Below the pieces are notes generated by a model. The model did not search any database, was not told where the DNA came from, and saw only the letters and a program-made list of their open reading frames with translations. The position numbers and the translations under genes are program-made. A stretch of 42,392 bases of DNA from a virus. Where the stretch lies: positions 1 through 42,392 of IMG/VR virus record IMGVR_UViG_3300034200_000772. The stretch is one strand, 5' to 3'. This document shows positions 1 to 8,362 of this stretch, piece after piece; the first letter of the stretch is position 1, and each line of letters starts with the position of its first letter.

Positions 1-648
1 CGCGACACGATCAGCCCCGACGCTCCGCTCGACGCGAAGCACGCGATCACCGAGTTCTTTCAGTACAAGCAGGACTTCGCTGATCGCTTCCTGTCGAACC
101 CGGAAGAGGCACTCGCCCCCCTTCTTTCCAAGTACGCATCCGAGCAGGCACAGCAGATTGTGCAGGAGCGTTTGGAGGAGGCTGGACGCCAGCAGTATGT
201 CCAGACTCTGGAGCAGTCCAACAAAGATTGGCTGTACGACAAAAACGGAAATGTATCAAAAGAGGGCGAGGCTGCCAGAACCTATATCGAACAGGCAAAG
301 GCCATGGGCATCTCCACACCGGAGGCCCGATGGGACTTCGCCTTGAAGATGGTCGAGCGTGACCTTCTTCAGCAGGTTCAACAGGCTCAGGTGGTGCAAG
401 CACAACGTCAGGCGTTCCAACAGCAACTGTCCGCCGCCCCGCAGGGTGTGATCCCGACTGCTCCGCAGCCGACACCACAGCCGCAGCAGAGTCAGGCAGA
501 AGCGAACATGGAATACCTGCGACGTGCTGCATCGCGGACAGCAAACCGTGCAGGTGTGACAACGAATAGCCCCGAAGCAGGACGCAAGGGGATGAGTTTT
601 GCGGAGCACCTTCGCTCCACGCTTTCGGAAGACGGGCTGATCGGTTAA
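1..648 (+). CDS. Candidate scaffolding protein, 5'-truncated by window edge
   Basis: The reading frame is open from base 1 and ends at TAA 646-648, so 215 residues are visible and the true start lies upstream. The product is hydrophilic and rich in Gln, Ala, Glu and Lys, with predicted long helices. A Gln/Pro-rich stretch lies near residues 120-165, and the end is a basic-acidic segment rather than a folded domain. This composition and the position directly before the major capsid gene, 30 nt away, are typical of phage scaffolding proteins, which guide procapsid assembly and then leave or are cleaved. No sequence motif proves the role, so function is inferred from composition and neighbourhood. 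An internal ATG at 160 exists, but coding clearly continues upstream of it. Confidence 0.55.
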   Translation, partial: RDTISPDAPLDAKHAITEFFQYKQDFADRFLSNPEEALAPLLSKYASEQAQQIVQERLEEAGRQQYVQTLEQSNKDWLYDKNGNVSKEGEAARTYIEQAKAMGISTPEARWDFALKMVERDLLQQVQQAQVVQAQRQAFQQQLSAAPQGVIPTAPQPTPQPQQSQAEANMEYLRRAASRTANRAGVTTNSPEAGRKGMSFAEHLRSTLSEDGLIG

Positions 649-678
649 CGACAGCCACAACACGAAAAGGATAAGCAC

Positions 679-1797
679 ATGGCGAGCGCGACTGATTGGG
701 CAAGGGCGATTGGCACAACGCTGACAAACCACCTGCGCCAAGAAGAAATTGCGGTGCTTCGCAAGTTCCGCATCTTCGCCTCGCTCGAAGGTTCCGGCAA
801 CGTGCTCACCAATCAGTCGGGTCGCGGCTTTTCGTGGGAAGTTCGCTTCCGCAATCAGCCCGTGTCGGGCAACAACGGCGAGACTCCTCGGGTCTACTCG
901 CGCCAGAACCTGTGGAAGACGGCGAAGCTCGATTGGCGTGGGTATCAATGCACCGACGCGATTCTGCGCCGGGAGATGCTGGAGAACCGCGGCCAGCAGG
1001 CGCTGATCAACGTCGCAGGCAAGATGGCCTCGCGTCTTCAGGAGTCGGTCGAGCAGCACCTCGCCCGCGAGGTCTACGTTGACGGCGATGCGCCGGGCAA
1101 CGAGCTTCGATTCCAAGGGCTCGACTCCATGTTCGCGTATGACGGCACCGTCAACGTGGACACGGGTGCGAAGCGTGCCTACAACGCTGCCGATCCGTTC
1201 TGCTGGGCGAAGGACAGCTACGCCGGTCTGAGCACCGAACTCGGTGCCGAGGCTGGCTCGCAGCTGGAGAAGGGCAGCTGGCCCAACGTCGCGTGCGACC
1301 CGGAGTATGACTACTACACCCCGGTGATCTGCGCGTACAACAGCACCTTCTTCAAGGGTGCGACTCCGACGTGGAAGGATCAGTGCGTCGAGGCGGTGCG
1401 TGAGGCGATTCACCAAACGAAAAGAAATGATTCCAAGGAATCGGCCGTCGATCTCGTGATCGTGGATCGGCGCATGTACATCGACTACATGAACCGCCTC
1501 GACTCGAAGGAACGCACGCTCGTCACCCGCACGAACGGCCTGAAGTCCTACGGCTTCAGCGACGTGTTCGAGCAGGACGGCGTCGAAATCTCGACGGAAT
1601 ACGCCGTGCCCACGGGCTGCGGCTACGGCCTCAGCGTCGGCAACATGTACCTCCACTGCATGGAGTCGCAGCTGATCACCGCCGAGGGGCCGTACTACAA
1701 CCACCACAACCAAGCTTACGAGTACAACGCCAACGTCCTCGCCAACCTCCGCTTCGTCAGTCCGAGGAATTTTTTCAAGCTCGTGGCGGCGAAGTAA
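679..1797 (+). CDS. Major capsid protein, HK97-fold type
   Basis: A 372-residue protein likely forming the icosahedral shell. An A/G-rich Shine-Dalgarno stretch (AAAAGGAT) precedes the ATG at suitable spacing. Size, single-domain composition, an N-terminal helical segment followed by mixed alpha/beta sequence rich in aromatic residues, and an upstream scaffold-like gene all fit an HK97-fold capsid subunit. The middle holds a Cys-containing region (about residues 170-215, with PFCW and ACDPEYDYY) that may be a surface insertion. Residues 245-255 are encoded by an AT-rich patch with AAA, AGA and AAT codons unlike the GC-rich surroundings. The next gene follows after 33 nt and may decorate this shell. 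Family assignment is by overall character, since HK97 capsids share few motifs. Confidence 0.8.
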   Translation: MASATDWARAIGTTLTNHLRQEEIAVLRKFRIFASLEGSGNVLTNQSGRGFSWEVRFRNQPVSGNNGETPRVYSRQNLWKTAKLDWRGYQCTDAILRREMLENRGQQALINVAGKMASRLQESVEQHLAREVYVDGDAPGNELRFQGLDSMFAYDGTVNVDTGAKRAYNAADPFCWAKDSYAGLSTELGAEAGSQLEKGSWPNVACDPEYDYYTPVICAYNSTFFKGATPTWKDQCVEAVREAIHQTKRNDSKESAVDLVIVDRRMYIDYMNRLDSKERTLVTRTNGLKSYGFSDVFEQDGVEISTEYAVPTGCGYGLSVGNMYLHCMESQLITAEGPYYNHHNQAYEYNANVLANLRFVSPRNFFKLVAAK

Positions 1798-1830
1798 CCC
1801 AACCACTCCCCTTCCCCAAGGAACAGTTCG

Positions 1831-2319
1831 ATGTCCTACACGTTCGATCCCGGTTTCGGTCGCGGTCAGGTGCTCGGCGCTCTGTGGGTGCACCCCATCG
1901 AGAAGACCGATCCGACCGTCACGGGTGCCTCGCAGGTCGGCACCAAGAAGCAGTTCACCGACGTGCACGCCAAGACGGGTGCCGTTCTCAGCAATGAGAT
2001 CGTGACCTGCGTGGCCGTCCGCAACACGACCGGCGCGGCGGTTCTCCCCGGCACGAAGCAGGTGGTCAAGGGCTTCGACGGCGTGGTGGACGAGTACCTC
2101 CCCGCCGCTGGCTGCCCCGACGGCGAAGTCTACTGGCTCGTGATCGACGGCCCGACGCAGCAGCCCCTCGGCACTCGCGTCAGCCTGCTCGTGAAGGGCA
2201 CCTCGTCACCGCGTATGGTGACGGGCAAGGACGGCACCGAAGTGCCCGAAGTGGTGGACGTGGTCGAGGAAGACTCGGCCGACGCCACGACCGACACCAC
2301 GACCCCCACCATCCCGTAA
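1831..2319 (+). CDS. Candidate capsid decoration protein
   Basis: A 162-residue protein starting at ATG after an AAGGA Shine-Dalgarno. It is rich in Gly, Val, Thr and Asp. Residues 1-125 look like beta-strand sequence, and the last 35 residues are an acidic Asp/Glu/Thr tail that is probably disordered. It sits directly downstream of the major capsid gene, where small beta-rich head-stabilising or decoration proteins are usually encoded. No catalytic motif, signal peptide or membrane segment is visible. The role is inferred from position and composition; an unrelated minor virion protein is the main alternative. Confidence 0.5.
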   Translation: MSYTFDPGFGRGQVLGALWVHPIEKTDPTVTGASQVGTKKQFTDVHAKTGAVLSNEIVTCVAVRNTTGAAVLPGTKQVVKGFDGVVDEYLPAAGCPDGEVYWLVIDGPTQQPLGTRVSLLVKGTSSPRMVTGKDGTEVPEVVDVVEEDSADATTDTTTPTIP

Positions 2320-2328
2320 GGTAACAAC

Positions 2329-2556
2329 ATGAAGTTTCTACTGTCCGCCCTGATCGTCTCGTTCGCTGCCACGGCCATCGCGGCTGAGGATGCGAAGAAC
2401 GCCGCTGAACTCGGCAAGCAGGTTCACGCCATCAAGCGTGAGGCTCGCGTCGAGAAGGCTTCGGCCTACCGGCGATTCAAGGCTCGCAAGCTGGAGCTTC
2501 GTGCTGTCAGTCTGCGTAAGGCCAACGACGCCGCCGCGAAGGCGGTCGCGAAGTAA
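2329..2556 (+). CDS. Small secreted or periplasmic basic protein, function unknown
   Basis: A 75-residue product. Residues 1-19 form a textbook signal peptide: Lys2, a hydrophobic core (FLLSALIVSF) and an AIA-A signal peptidase I site. The mature part of about 56 residues is highly charged, Ala/Lys/Arg-rich and almost certainly helical, with heptad-like spacing. The ATG follows 9 nt after the decoration-gene stop, with GGTAAC as a weak Shine-Dalgarno, so translation is probably coupled. A signal peptide inside a structural block is odd. It could act on the host envelope during infection or be a secreted host-modifying peptide. No recognised family. Confidence 0.5.
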   Translation: MKFLLSALIVSFAATAIAAEDAKNAAELGKQVHAIKREARVEKASAYRRFKARKLELRAVSLRKANDAAAKAVAK

Positions 2557-2580
2557 CGAGTCGGCTCCATGCTGATCTGG

Positions 2581-2622
2581 CGGGCGGCGGGATGACAGGA
2601 GGTCGCCCCGCCGCCCGTTTTT
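2581..2622 (+). terminator. Rho-independent terminator after capsid cluster
   Basis: A perfect 11-bp inverted repeat (2581-2591, CGGGCGGCGGG, pairing with 2607-2617) with a 15-nt loop, followed at once by TTTTT at 2618-2622. It lies between the stop of the secreted-protein gene (2556) and the ATG at 2636, so it should end or attenuate transcripts carrying the scaffold, capsid and decoration genes. Confidence 0.85.
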
Positions 2623-2635
2623 ATTAGGACACGCA

Positions 2636-3022
2636 ATGAACATCGATCCTTGGAAAGACCTAGCCAAGCACGAGACGGGCTATTCGAGCAAGTCGGATAG
2701 CTCTAGCTCTGTTGCCTACGATCATTCGGGGGCCGACCTCGCCCACAAGTACGGCAGCGAGTTGCAGTCCATGCAGGCCGCTCACAGTCAAGCACTGATG
2801 AACGACCCGATGAGTGCTCTGGCAACCGGCAAGCGGATCGGCCAGCTGCAACGGTATCTGTCTGCGTACAAGGGCGGATACAACCTCCCCGACCAAGAGG
2901 TGCTCCCAGCTGCCCGCGTGGCCCGCTCTGAGTCCTCTCAGTCCTCCTCCGCGGGCGGCGACACGGGGGTCACCTTCTACGATCCGCAGAGACTTCTCGG
3001 TGCACCACGAAAGGGAGACTGA
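2636..3022 (+). CDS. Hypothetical Ser-rich virion-type protein
   Basis: A 128-residue product beginning MNIDPWKDL. It has a Ser-rich, low-complexity N-terminal segment (residues 16-27), a helical middle (residues 35-85) containing a KRIGQLQRYLSAY segment, and a second Ser-rich stretch before the C-terminus. There is no signal peptide, membrane segment or catalytic motif. The gene starts 14 nt after the terminator U-tract and is followed 2 nt later by another Gln/Gly-rich gene, with which it is likely co-transcribed. The pair resembles the small Ala/Gln-rich proteins at 24282-25147, so a minor virion role is plausible but unproven. Confidence 0.6.
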   Translation: MNIDPWKDLAKHETGYSSKSDSSSSVAYDHSGADLAHKYGSELQSMQAAHSQALMNDPMSALATGKRIGQLQRYLSAYKGGYNLPDQEVLPAARVARSESSQSSSAGGDTGVTFYDPQRLLGAPRKGD

Positions 3023-3024
3023 CC

Positions 3025-3609
3025 ATGGGGTATGTGAATCAAGACCTTGAGCAGGATTGGTGGGCCAAGTCGCAGCAGATGCGTGGCATGAACCACGCCA
3101 AAGCTGACGCGGCCCACGCGGCCCAGATGGCAGCTTCGCGTGACCAAGCGGCCCGCAGCAGCGGCGGCTTCGGCGGCGGCTTTACTGGTGCGCAGAACGC
3201 CGCCTTCGCTGGCAACAGTCCTCTGTGGGACGCCGCGGCGAATGCCAACCGAGAGCTGGCTCAGGGGCAGGACATGGAGAACGCTTGGGCAGCTGGTCGC
3301 CAGATGCAGCACGAGCGAAACCTCCAGAACGCCGCCATGGAGGAGAAGTTCTACGGCCACGACACCGACCGCTACACGGCCGACGCCCAGCGGCAGGGGG
3401 TCGAGGCGATTGCCCGCGGCATCAACAGCATCCCCGGCAACCCGTGGACGAACGGCGATTCCGCCGGGGGCGGTGCCAACGGGTTCACCATCAACGATGC
3501 GAACGGGAACAAGATCGGCGGTGGCGGCTACAGCGGCTCGCCGCTGGCGGGCCTGACCCAGAACCTGCCGCAGCAGCAACAGCAGTACGGATACGGAAGA
3601 AGGCGCTAA
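3025..3609 (+). CDS. Hypothetical Gly/Gln-rich virion-type protein
   Basis: A 194-residue product starting 2 nt after the previous stop. Residues 15-45 are Ala/Gln-rich and helical, followed by a glycine-rich hinge (GGFGGGF near 48-54). A helical, Asn/Gln/Ala-rich middle comes next, then a Gly-rich low-complexity tail ending in QQQQQ and RRR. Such Gln/Asn/Ala-rich, motif-free proteins are common as internal virion or ejection components of podoviruses. Nothing enzymatic is visible. Tandem hairpins follow its stop codon and probably terminate this transcript. Confidence 0.6.
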   Translation: MGYVNQDLEQDWWAKSQQMRGMNHAKADAAHAAQMAASRDQAARSSGGFGGGFTGAQNAAFAGNSPLWDAAANANRELAQGQDMENAWAAGRQMQHERNLQNAAMEEKFYGHDTDRYTADAQRQGVEAIARGINSIPGNPWTNGDSAGGGANGFTINDANGNKIGGGGYSGSPLAGLTQNLPQQQQQYGYGRRR

Positions 3610-3611
3610 TA

Positions 3612-3673
3612 GACCGGCTCGTGCCGGTCGCTCGGGGCCGTACCGGGGAGGACGCTCTCCGGTACGGTTTCTT
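3612..3673 (+). terminator. Tandem hairpins with terminator before terminase genes
   Basis: Two hairpins follow the stop of the Gly/Gln-rich gene. The first is a perfect 7-bp stem (3612-3618 with 3623-3629, loop TCGT). The second is a 13-bp stem with one G-U wobble (3638-3650 with 3655-3667, 4-nt loop) followed by TTTCTT, a good rho-independent terminator. The next gene has its own strong ribosome binding site (CAGGAGG) at about 3677-3683, so the terminase block probably depends on read-through or a promoter not recognised here. Confidence 0.8.
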
Positions 3674-3687
3674 GCTCAGGAGGAGCA

Positions 3688-4248
3688 ATGGCCGACAAGA
3701 CATGTGAAGACTGTGGCGAGCAGCGGGAAGACACCCCGCTGAACTTCCCCGTCCACAAGAAGCGGCGGCAGAAGTGCCTGTCGTGCGTGGTCAAGATTCG
3801 TCGCAGAAAAGCCGACGCCAAGGCGGAGCACCGTGCCCGCAAGATGCAGCAGCTGGAGAACGCTGCGGTCGATGAGATGCTGAAGGCTGCCCGGCGTGGC
3901 GGCACAGACATCCCGCACTCGGCGGAACTGCTGGAGCAGGTGATGCACTGCTTCGGTGGCGTCAATGGGTTCTCGAACCTGCTGATGAAGAACTACTTCG
4001 ACTCGAAGCCCGGCAGCCCGCAGCGGACGAAGATCATGGAGATGATCACTCGTCTGGTGACGACCAACGCCGATCAGGGTGGGTCGAAGAAGCCGCTTAC
4101 GTTCTGGTCTGAGGAGGAGCTTAACGCCGAACTGGACGCCCGACTCCAGCAGGCGGTGGAGCAGTACATGCCCGCTCGCCAGCTGCCGGGCGTGCCCCGC
4201 ATGGAGGTGGACATTGCAGCCCTTGCCGAACATCCCGGTAACGAGTAA
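3688..4248 (+). CDS. Candidate small terminase subunit with zinc-ribbon-like N-terminus
   Basis: A 186-residue product with a strong Shine-Dalgarno. The N-terminus carries two CxxC pairs (Cys6/Cys9 and Cys30/Cys33), separated by a basic stretch, which could bind one zinc ion. Residues 35-65 are a strongly basic helix, followed by helical segments and an acidic helix near 140-160. The stop codon lies inside the start of the large terminase gene, the usual arrangement for TerS-TerL pairs, so DNA recognition for packaging is the likely job. A zinc ribbon is not standard in TerS families, so this is inferred from position. A small DNA-binding protein co-transcribed with the terminase is the alternative. 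Confidence 0.5.
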   Translation: MADKTCEDCGEQREDTPLNFPVHKKRRQKCLSCVVKIRRRKADAKAEHRARKMQQLENAAVDEMLKAARRGGTDIPHSAELLEQVMHCFGGVNGFSNLLMKNYFDSKPGSPQRTKIMEMITRLVTTNADQGGSKKPLTFWSEEELNAELDARLQQAVEQYMPARQLPGVPRMEVDIAALAEHPGNE

Positions 4249-5917
4249 CTACGCCAAGGAGAGGCTGCGCGAGCTACAGTCCGAGCTTCACGAGCGGCGG
4301 ATCGAGGCTCTCAAGCTCTACCGGCCCTCGAAGTTGCAGGATCAGGTTCACGCCTGCACGGCCTCCGAAGTGCTCGTCATCGGAGGCAACCGAAGCGGCA
4401 AGAGCTTGTGCACGTTCGTGGAGGACGCTCGTGCCGTCACGGGCCAAGACCCGTACAAGAAATATCCCGAGAAGGACGGCGTGCTCGTCATCATCGGCAG
4501 GAACTGGACACACATCGGACTCGTCTGTGTGCCGTACCTCCTGCGTGCGGGAGCCTTCAAGATCATTCGGGACGAGAAGACCAATCAGTGGCGGGCCTAT
4601 GACCCATCCACCGACTCGGCTCGCTCGCACCTCGCGAAGCCCGCCCCGCCGCTCATCCCGCCGCGGATGATCAAGTCGATCAGCTGGGTGCTGAAGTCGG
4701 CCAACTACTGCAACAACATCGAACTGCACAATGGATGGCGGATTCAGTTCTTTTCTGCTGAGGGAGAGCCTGCGCAGGGATATTCTGCCGACCGTATCCA
4801 CCTAGACGAGGACGTTGGGAACGACCAAATCCTCCCCGAAGCGCAGGCCCGACTTGCGGATCGCAAGGGTGTGCTGTGCTGGTCGGCTATGCCACATTCC
4901 AAGTCGGAGTCGCTCCTCGGCCTGTCCGAGCGTGCCGACCGGGCCGAAGAGTCGGGCGACCCGAATCCCTCCATCAGGAAGTTCACGCTCCGCTTTCTCG
5001 ACAACGCTTGGATCGACAACTCCGAGAAGGAGAAGATGATCCAGCGGTGGGCGGCACAGGGCGAGGACGTGCTGCGGATGCGTGCCGAGGGCGAGTTCAT
5101 CACCGACTCGGTGCTCGTCTACCCCAGCTTCTCCATGTCGGTGCACGGGATGTACCGGAACGAACTCCCGAACGGAGCTTCGATACCGGAGGAGTGGACA
5201 CGCTACGCCGCCATCGATCCCGGCCACGCCGTCACCGCGGTGCTGTTCATGGCCGTGCCGCCCGACAATTCGATGCTCCTCATCTATGACGAGCTTTACA
5301 TCCGGCAGGCGAACGCCACCCTCTTCGGGGAGAAGTTCGCCGAGAAGGTGCGGGGGCAGACCTTCTATCAGTGGATCATCGACATGCGTGGTGGTCGGCT
5401 CCGCGACATCGGATCGGGCCGTCAGGTGGTCGAGCAGTACATGGTGGAGCTACGCAAACAGAACGTCCGCTCTCTGACGACGGGGGCCGGGTTCATGGCG
5501 GGATGCGACGACATCCAATCCCGCACCAGTGCCGTGCGAACTGCCATGCACATCCGCCCGACGGGCACGCCGCGTTTAAGAGTACTCCGCGACTCCTGTC
5601 CGAATCTGGAGAGGGAACTCAAGAGGTATAGGAAGAAGACGCAGTTCGTGAACGGCATCGCAATCGTCTCCGATGAGCCGAACACCAAAGGCGAAGTGCA
5701 TGCATGCCAGTGCATGGAGTACCTCGTCGCTGCGGAGCCGAAGTTCGTGGCGCGCAAAAAACAAGACGAGGAAATACAGACCCCTGAGTGGATAATTCGC
5801 TACATGGAGCGGAAGAACCGCGGCCGACCGCCGAGCAACTTCGTGTACCTCGGCCCTCAGTCGGACATGTCTTCACAGGAAATGGAGGGAGCGAATGGCA
5901 TCGCAGAGTGGGTCTGA
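4214..5917 (+). CDS. terL: Large terminase subunit (ATPase-nuclease)
   Basis: The packaging motor: it cuts concatemeric DNA and pumps it through the portal. Measured from the proposed start, Walker A is GGNRSGKS at about residues 57-64, Walker B is IHLDED with its Asp near 198, and the RuvC-like nuclease domain opens with AAIDPGH, its metal-binding Asp near 335. The frame has no suitable ATG near the homologous region. A TTG at 4214 lies 6 nt after GGAGG (4203-4207) and gives 567 residues, a usual TerL length, overlapping the upstream gene by 35 nt. TTG at 4223 is an alternative. A far-upstream ATG at 4079 would force a long overlap encoding Arg/Ser-rich out-of-frame sequence. Identity is secure; the start is inferred. 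Confidence 0.9.
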   Translation: MQPLPNIPVTSNYAKERLRELQSELHERRIEALKLYRPSKLQDQVHACTASEVLVIGGNRSGKSLCTFVEDARAVTGQDPYKKYPEKDGVLVIIGRNWTHIGLVCVPYLLRAGAFKIIRDEKTNQWRAYDPSTDSARSHLAKPAPPLIPPRMIKSISWVLKSANYCNNIELHNGWRIQFFSAEGEPAQGYSADRIHLDEDVGNDQILPEAQARLADRKGVLCWSAMPHSKSESLLGLSERADRAEESGDPNPSIRKFTLRFLDNAWIDNSEKEKMIQRWAAQGEDVLRMRAEGEFITDSVLVYPSFSMSVHGMYRNELPNGASIPEEWTRYAAIDPGHAVTAVLFMAVPPDNSMLLIYDELYIRQANATLFGEKFAEKVRGQTFYQWIIDMRGGRLRDIGSGRQVVEQYMVELRKQNVRSLTTGAGFMAGCDDIQSRTSAVRTAMHIRPTGTPRLRVLRDSCPNLERELKRYRKKTQFVNGIAIVSDEPNTKGEVHACQCMEYLVAAEPKFVARKKQDEEIQTPEWIIRYMERKNRGRPPSNFVYLGPQSDMSSQEMEGANGIAEWV

Positions 5918-6242
5918 CTTCACACCACCCGAGGTGGCGCTGGGCGACAAGGTTCTCTGGTATGACAACCCGCTGAACCTTCAAGAGCCGCAGCTGGGCT
6001 GGGTTTCCCGACGCCCCGGCTCGAAGACCGTCTGCGTGCTCACCTTCTCAGAGTCCTTCGGCTGGATCGAGAAGACGAGCGTTCGCCACGCCGATGATCC
6101 CGGCCTCCAAGAGAACGCCTCGTGGCGTCAGTGGGGCTGCTGGTCGTTCCATCCCGAGACTGACCTGCTGCGAAAGATGGGTGGGCTGCTGCCGCAGATC
6201 GTGGCACTGCTCGCCCGCCAAGGCAGCAAAAACAAGGACTGA
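5895..6242 (+). CDS. Hypothetical protein overlapping terminase end
   Basis: A 115-residue product whose ATG lies 23 nt inside the end of the terminase gene, with GGAGGGAG upstream as Shine-Dalgarno. Residues 13-60 (containing GDKVLWYDN and GWVSRRPGSKTVCVL) look like a small beta-barrel with alternating hydrophobic and aromatic residues. A Trp-rich middle and a C-terminal helix (LLPQIVALLARQ) follow. No family is recognised. The position between terminase and portal suggests a virion or packaging accessory role, inferred from context only. Confidence 0.6.
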   Translation: MASQSGSDFTPPEVALGDKVLWYDNPLNLQEPQLGWVSRRPGSKTVCVLTFSESFGWIEKTSVRHADDPGLQENASWRQWGCWSFHPETDLLRKMGGLLPQIVALLARQGSKNKD

Positions 6243-6271
6243 CCCCACAAAGGGGATAGAGGAGTATTCGG

Positions 6272-8362
6272 ATGGACGAGATCGGCGACCTTTCTGACAA
6301 GGGCATTGACCCTACGCCCAAGCAGTCGAGCCTTCCGCCGGATTCCCCTCTGCGGCCCATTGCCGCCATGTGGCTGAAGAAGATTGCATCCGCCAAGCGT
6401 GCCAAGTCTGCCTTCGACGCAGACGCCCGCGAAGGCATGTATTTCTTCGATGGCGGGGCACGCTGGTTCTTCGAGAACAGCAACAAGGGGCAGAGCCTGA
6501 TGAGCAGGCCAGCCCCGGCCCCTGCCTTCAGAATCGTCGTCAATCGCGTGTTCGAGGCCGTGAAGCTGCTGGGGGCGGTGCTCTACAACCGCAACCCCGT
6601 CCGTACCTGCACGCCACGCAAGTTCCCGGTCATCGCTCCGCAGATGCTCGGGATCATGCCCGACGCCCAGCAGATCGACCCGATGACGGGGATGCCGATG
6701 CCCAACCCCGCCGTGGACATGTTCATCCAGACGAGTCAGGCGGTGGAGCTTGCGGAGCAGAAGAAGCAGATGCAGGGGCAGCTGCTGGAGGCGTACCTCA
6801 ACTGGACGCCCGTCGAGAACAACCTCAAGGCCCACTCCCGCAAGGCGATTGACGAGGCGATCATCAAGGGTGCCGGGGTGTTGTGGACTGAGGCGCTTGA
6901 GCAGCCGAACGTCCCGCCCGCAGAGCCGACGCTCGTGGTCGGTTCGTTCATGGACTCCATCGACAACCTGCTGCTCGACCCCGACGCTCAGGTGATCGAT
7001 GAGATCACATGGTGCGCCCGCCGCTGCGTGCTGCCCATCGAGCAGGTGGCTCGCATGTACGGCCTGTCGCGTGAAGACCTGAAGCCGAACCTTGAGAGCT
7101 ATGACTCAGCGACTCGTCAGCACGACGACCGCTACCAGCAGGGGTTCAAGAAGCGGACGGGCAAGACCAACGACCTCTGCACGTTTTACAAGATTTGGTC
7201 GAAGACGGGATTCGGCGACCGGCTCAAGGATTCAAAGAAGGAAGACCGCGGCATCTTCGATCCGCTCGGTGACTACGCCTACATCGTCGTCGCCGAGGGA
7301 GTCGAATATCCCTTGAACGTCCCACCGGAAGCACTGAAGGAGCAGCTGGACGAGGACGGCCTGCCGCAGTCGCTGCGAGTGAAGACCTCGTGGCCGATCC
7401 CCTACTGGGCAGACACGAACGGCTGGCCGTTCGAGATGCTCGCCTTCCACCCGAAGCCCAACAGCCTGTGGCCTATCAGCCACATCAAGCCGGGCATCGG
7501 CGAACTCCGCTTCATCAACTTCGCCCTTTCGTTCCTCGCCACCCGCATCGGCGTCAGCTGCGAAACCATCGTGGGCGTGAGCAAGGCCGCAGACCAAGAC
7601 CTCAAGGATCAGTTGCTTGCACCCAGCGAGCAGGGGTTCAAGGTGTTGGAGATTTCTGAAGCACTCGGGAAGAGCGTCAACGAAATCGTAAGCGTGTTCA
7701 ACATGCCGCAGGTGAACCGCGACGTGTGGGAGATCATCGCTGCCGTCACCGAGATGTTCGACAAGCGTGTCGGCCTGACCGAACTCGCCTACGGCCAAAC
7801 GCGGGCCCAGATGCGCAGTGCCAGCGAAGCGAGCGTGAAGCAGGAGAACATGTCGATCCGCCCCGACGACATGGCCGCAGTGGTCGAGGATTGGATGAGT
7901 GCCATCGCACGCAAGGAAGCCATGGCTGCACGCTGGCTGCTGCAACCCAAGGACGTGGCCCCGGTGCTCGGCCCTCTCGGTGCTGAGGCGTGGGGCATGC
8001 ACCTCTCTTCTGCGTCGGGCGACCCCGCGGGCTCCATCGCTCGCGAGTTCGACTACCGGATCGAGAGCGGCTCCGCGAAGAAGCCGAACAAGTTGACTCG
8101 CATCGATCAGATGCAGATGGCCCTCCAGACGCTCGGCCCTGTGTTGCAGGGTCTGATCCCGATGGGAGTTGTCGATCCGTTCAACGCACTCATCTCGTCG
8201 TGGGCCGACTCGCTCGACCTCGATGCCACGCCCTTCCTAGTTCCCCCGCCGCCGCCGCCGCCCATGCCTCCTCCAGCTGGGCCTGCTGGCGCGGCGGGGG
8301 AACCGCCACCGAATGGCCCGCCGCCCGCCACCGCCGGAAGTGAGGCGATGCCGCAATCTTAG
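6272..8362 (+). CDS. Portal protein
   Basis: A 696-residue protein with a GAGGAG Shine-Dalgarno. Length close to P22-type portals (about 700 residues), location directly after the large terminase, and overall character support the portal: a ring at one capsid vertex through which DNA is packaged and ejected. Visible segments include an N-terminal helical wing (YFFDGGARWFFE near residue 62), several Trp/Pro-rich wing segments (TSWPIPYWADTNGWPFEML), and a long helical C-terminal crown or stem region (EMFDKRVGLTELAYGQ onward). The last 50 residues are a Pro/Ala/Gly-rich disordered tail with a run of eight prolines. That tail DNA also encodes the start of the endonuclease VII gene in another frame. 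Confidence 0.8.
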   Translation: MDEIGDLSDKGIDPTPKQSSLPPDSPLRPIAAMWLKKIASAKRAKSAFDADAREGMYFFDGGARWFFENSNKGQSLMSRPAPAPAFRIVVNRVFEAVKLLGAVLYNRNPVRTCTPRKFPVIAPQMLGIMPDAQQIDPMTGMPMPNPAVDMFIQTSQAVELAEQKKQMQGQLLEAYLNWTPVENNLKAHSRKAIDEAIIKGAGVLWTEALEQPNVPPAEPTLVVGSFMDSIDNLLLDPDAQVIDEITWCARRCVLPIEQVARMYGLSREDLKPNLESYDSATRQHDDRYQQGFKKRTGKTNDLCTFYKIWSKTGFGDRLKDSKKEDRGIFDPLGDYAYIVVAEGVEYPLNVPPEALKEQLDEDGLPQSLRVKTSWPIPYWADTNGWPFEMLAFHPKPNSLWPISHIKPGIGELRFINFALSFLATRIGVSCETIVGVSKAADQDLKDQLLAPSEQGFKVLEISEALGKSVNEIVSVFNMPQVNRDVWEIIAAVTEMFDKRVGLTELAYGQTRAQMRSASEASVKQENMSIRPDDMAAVVEDWMSAIARKEAMAARWLLQPKDVAPVLGPLGAEAWGMHLSSASGDPAGSIAREFDYRIESGSAKKPNKLTRIDQMQMALQTLGPVLQGLIPMGVVDPFNALISSWADSLDLDATPFLVPPPPPPPMPPPAGPAGAAGEPPPNGPPPATAGSEAMPQS

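Noticed and set aside
256-1968. 570-codon open frame on the minus strand
   Set aside because: It lies antisense to the scaffold and capsid genes, reads His/Arg/Leu-rich without motifs, and is the expected shadow of GC-rich codons.
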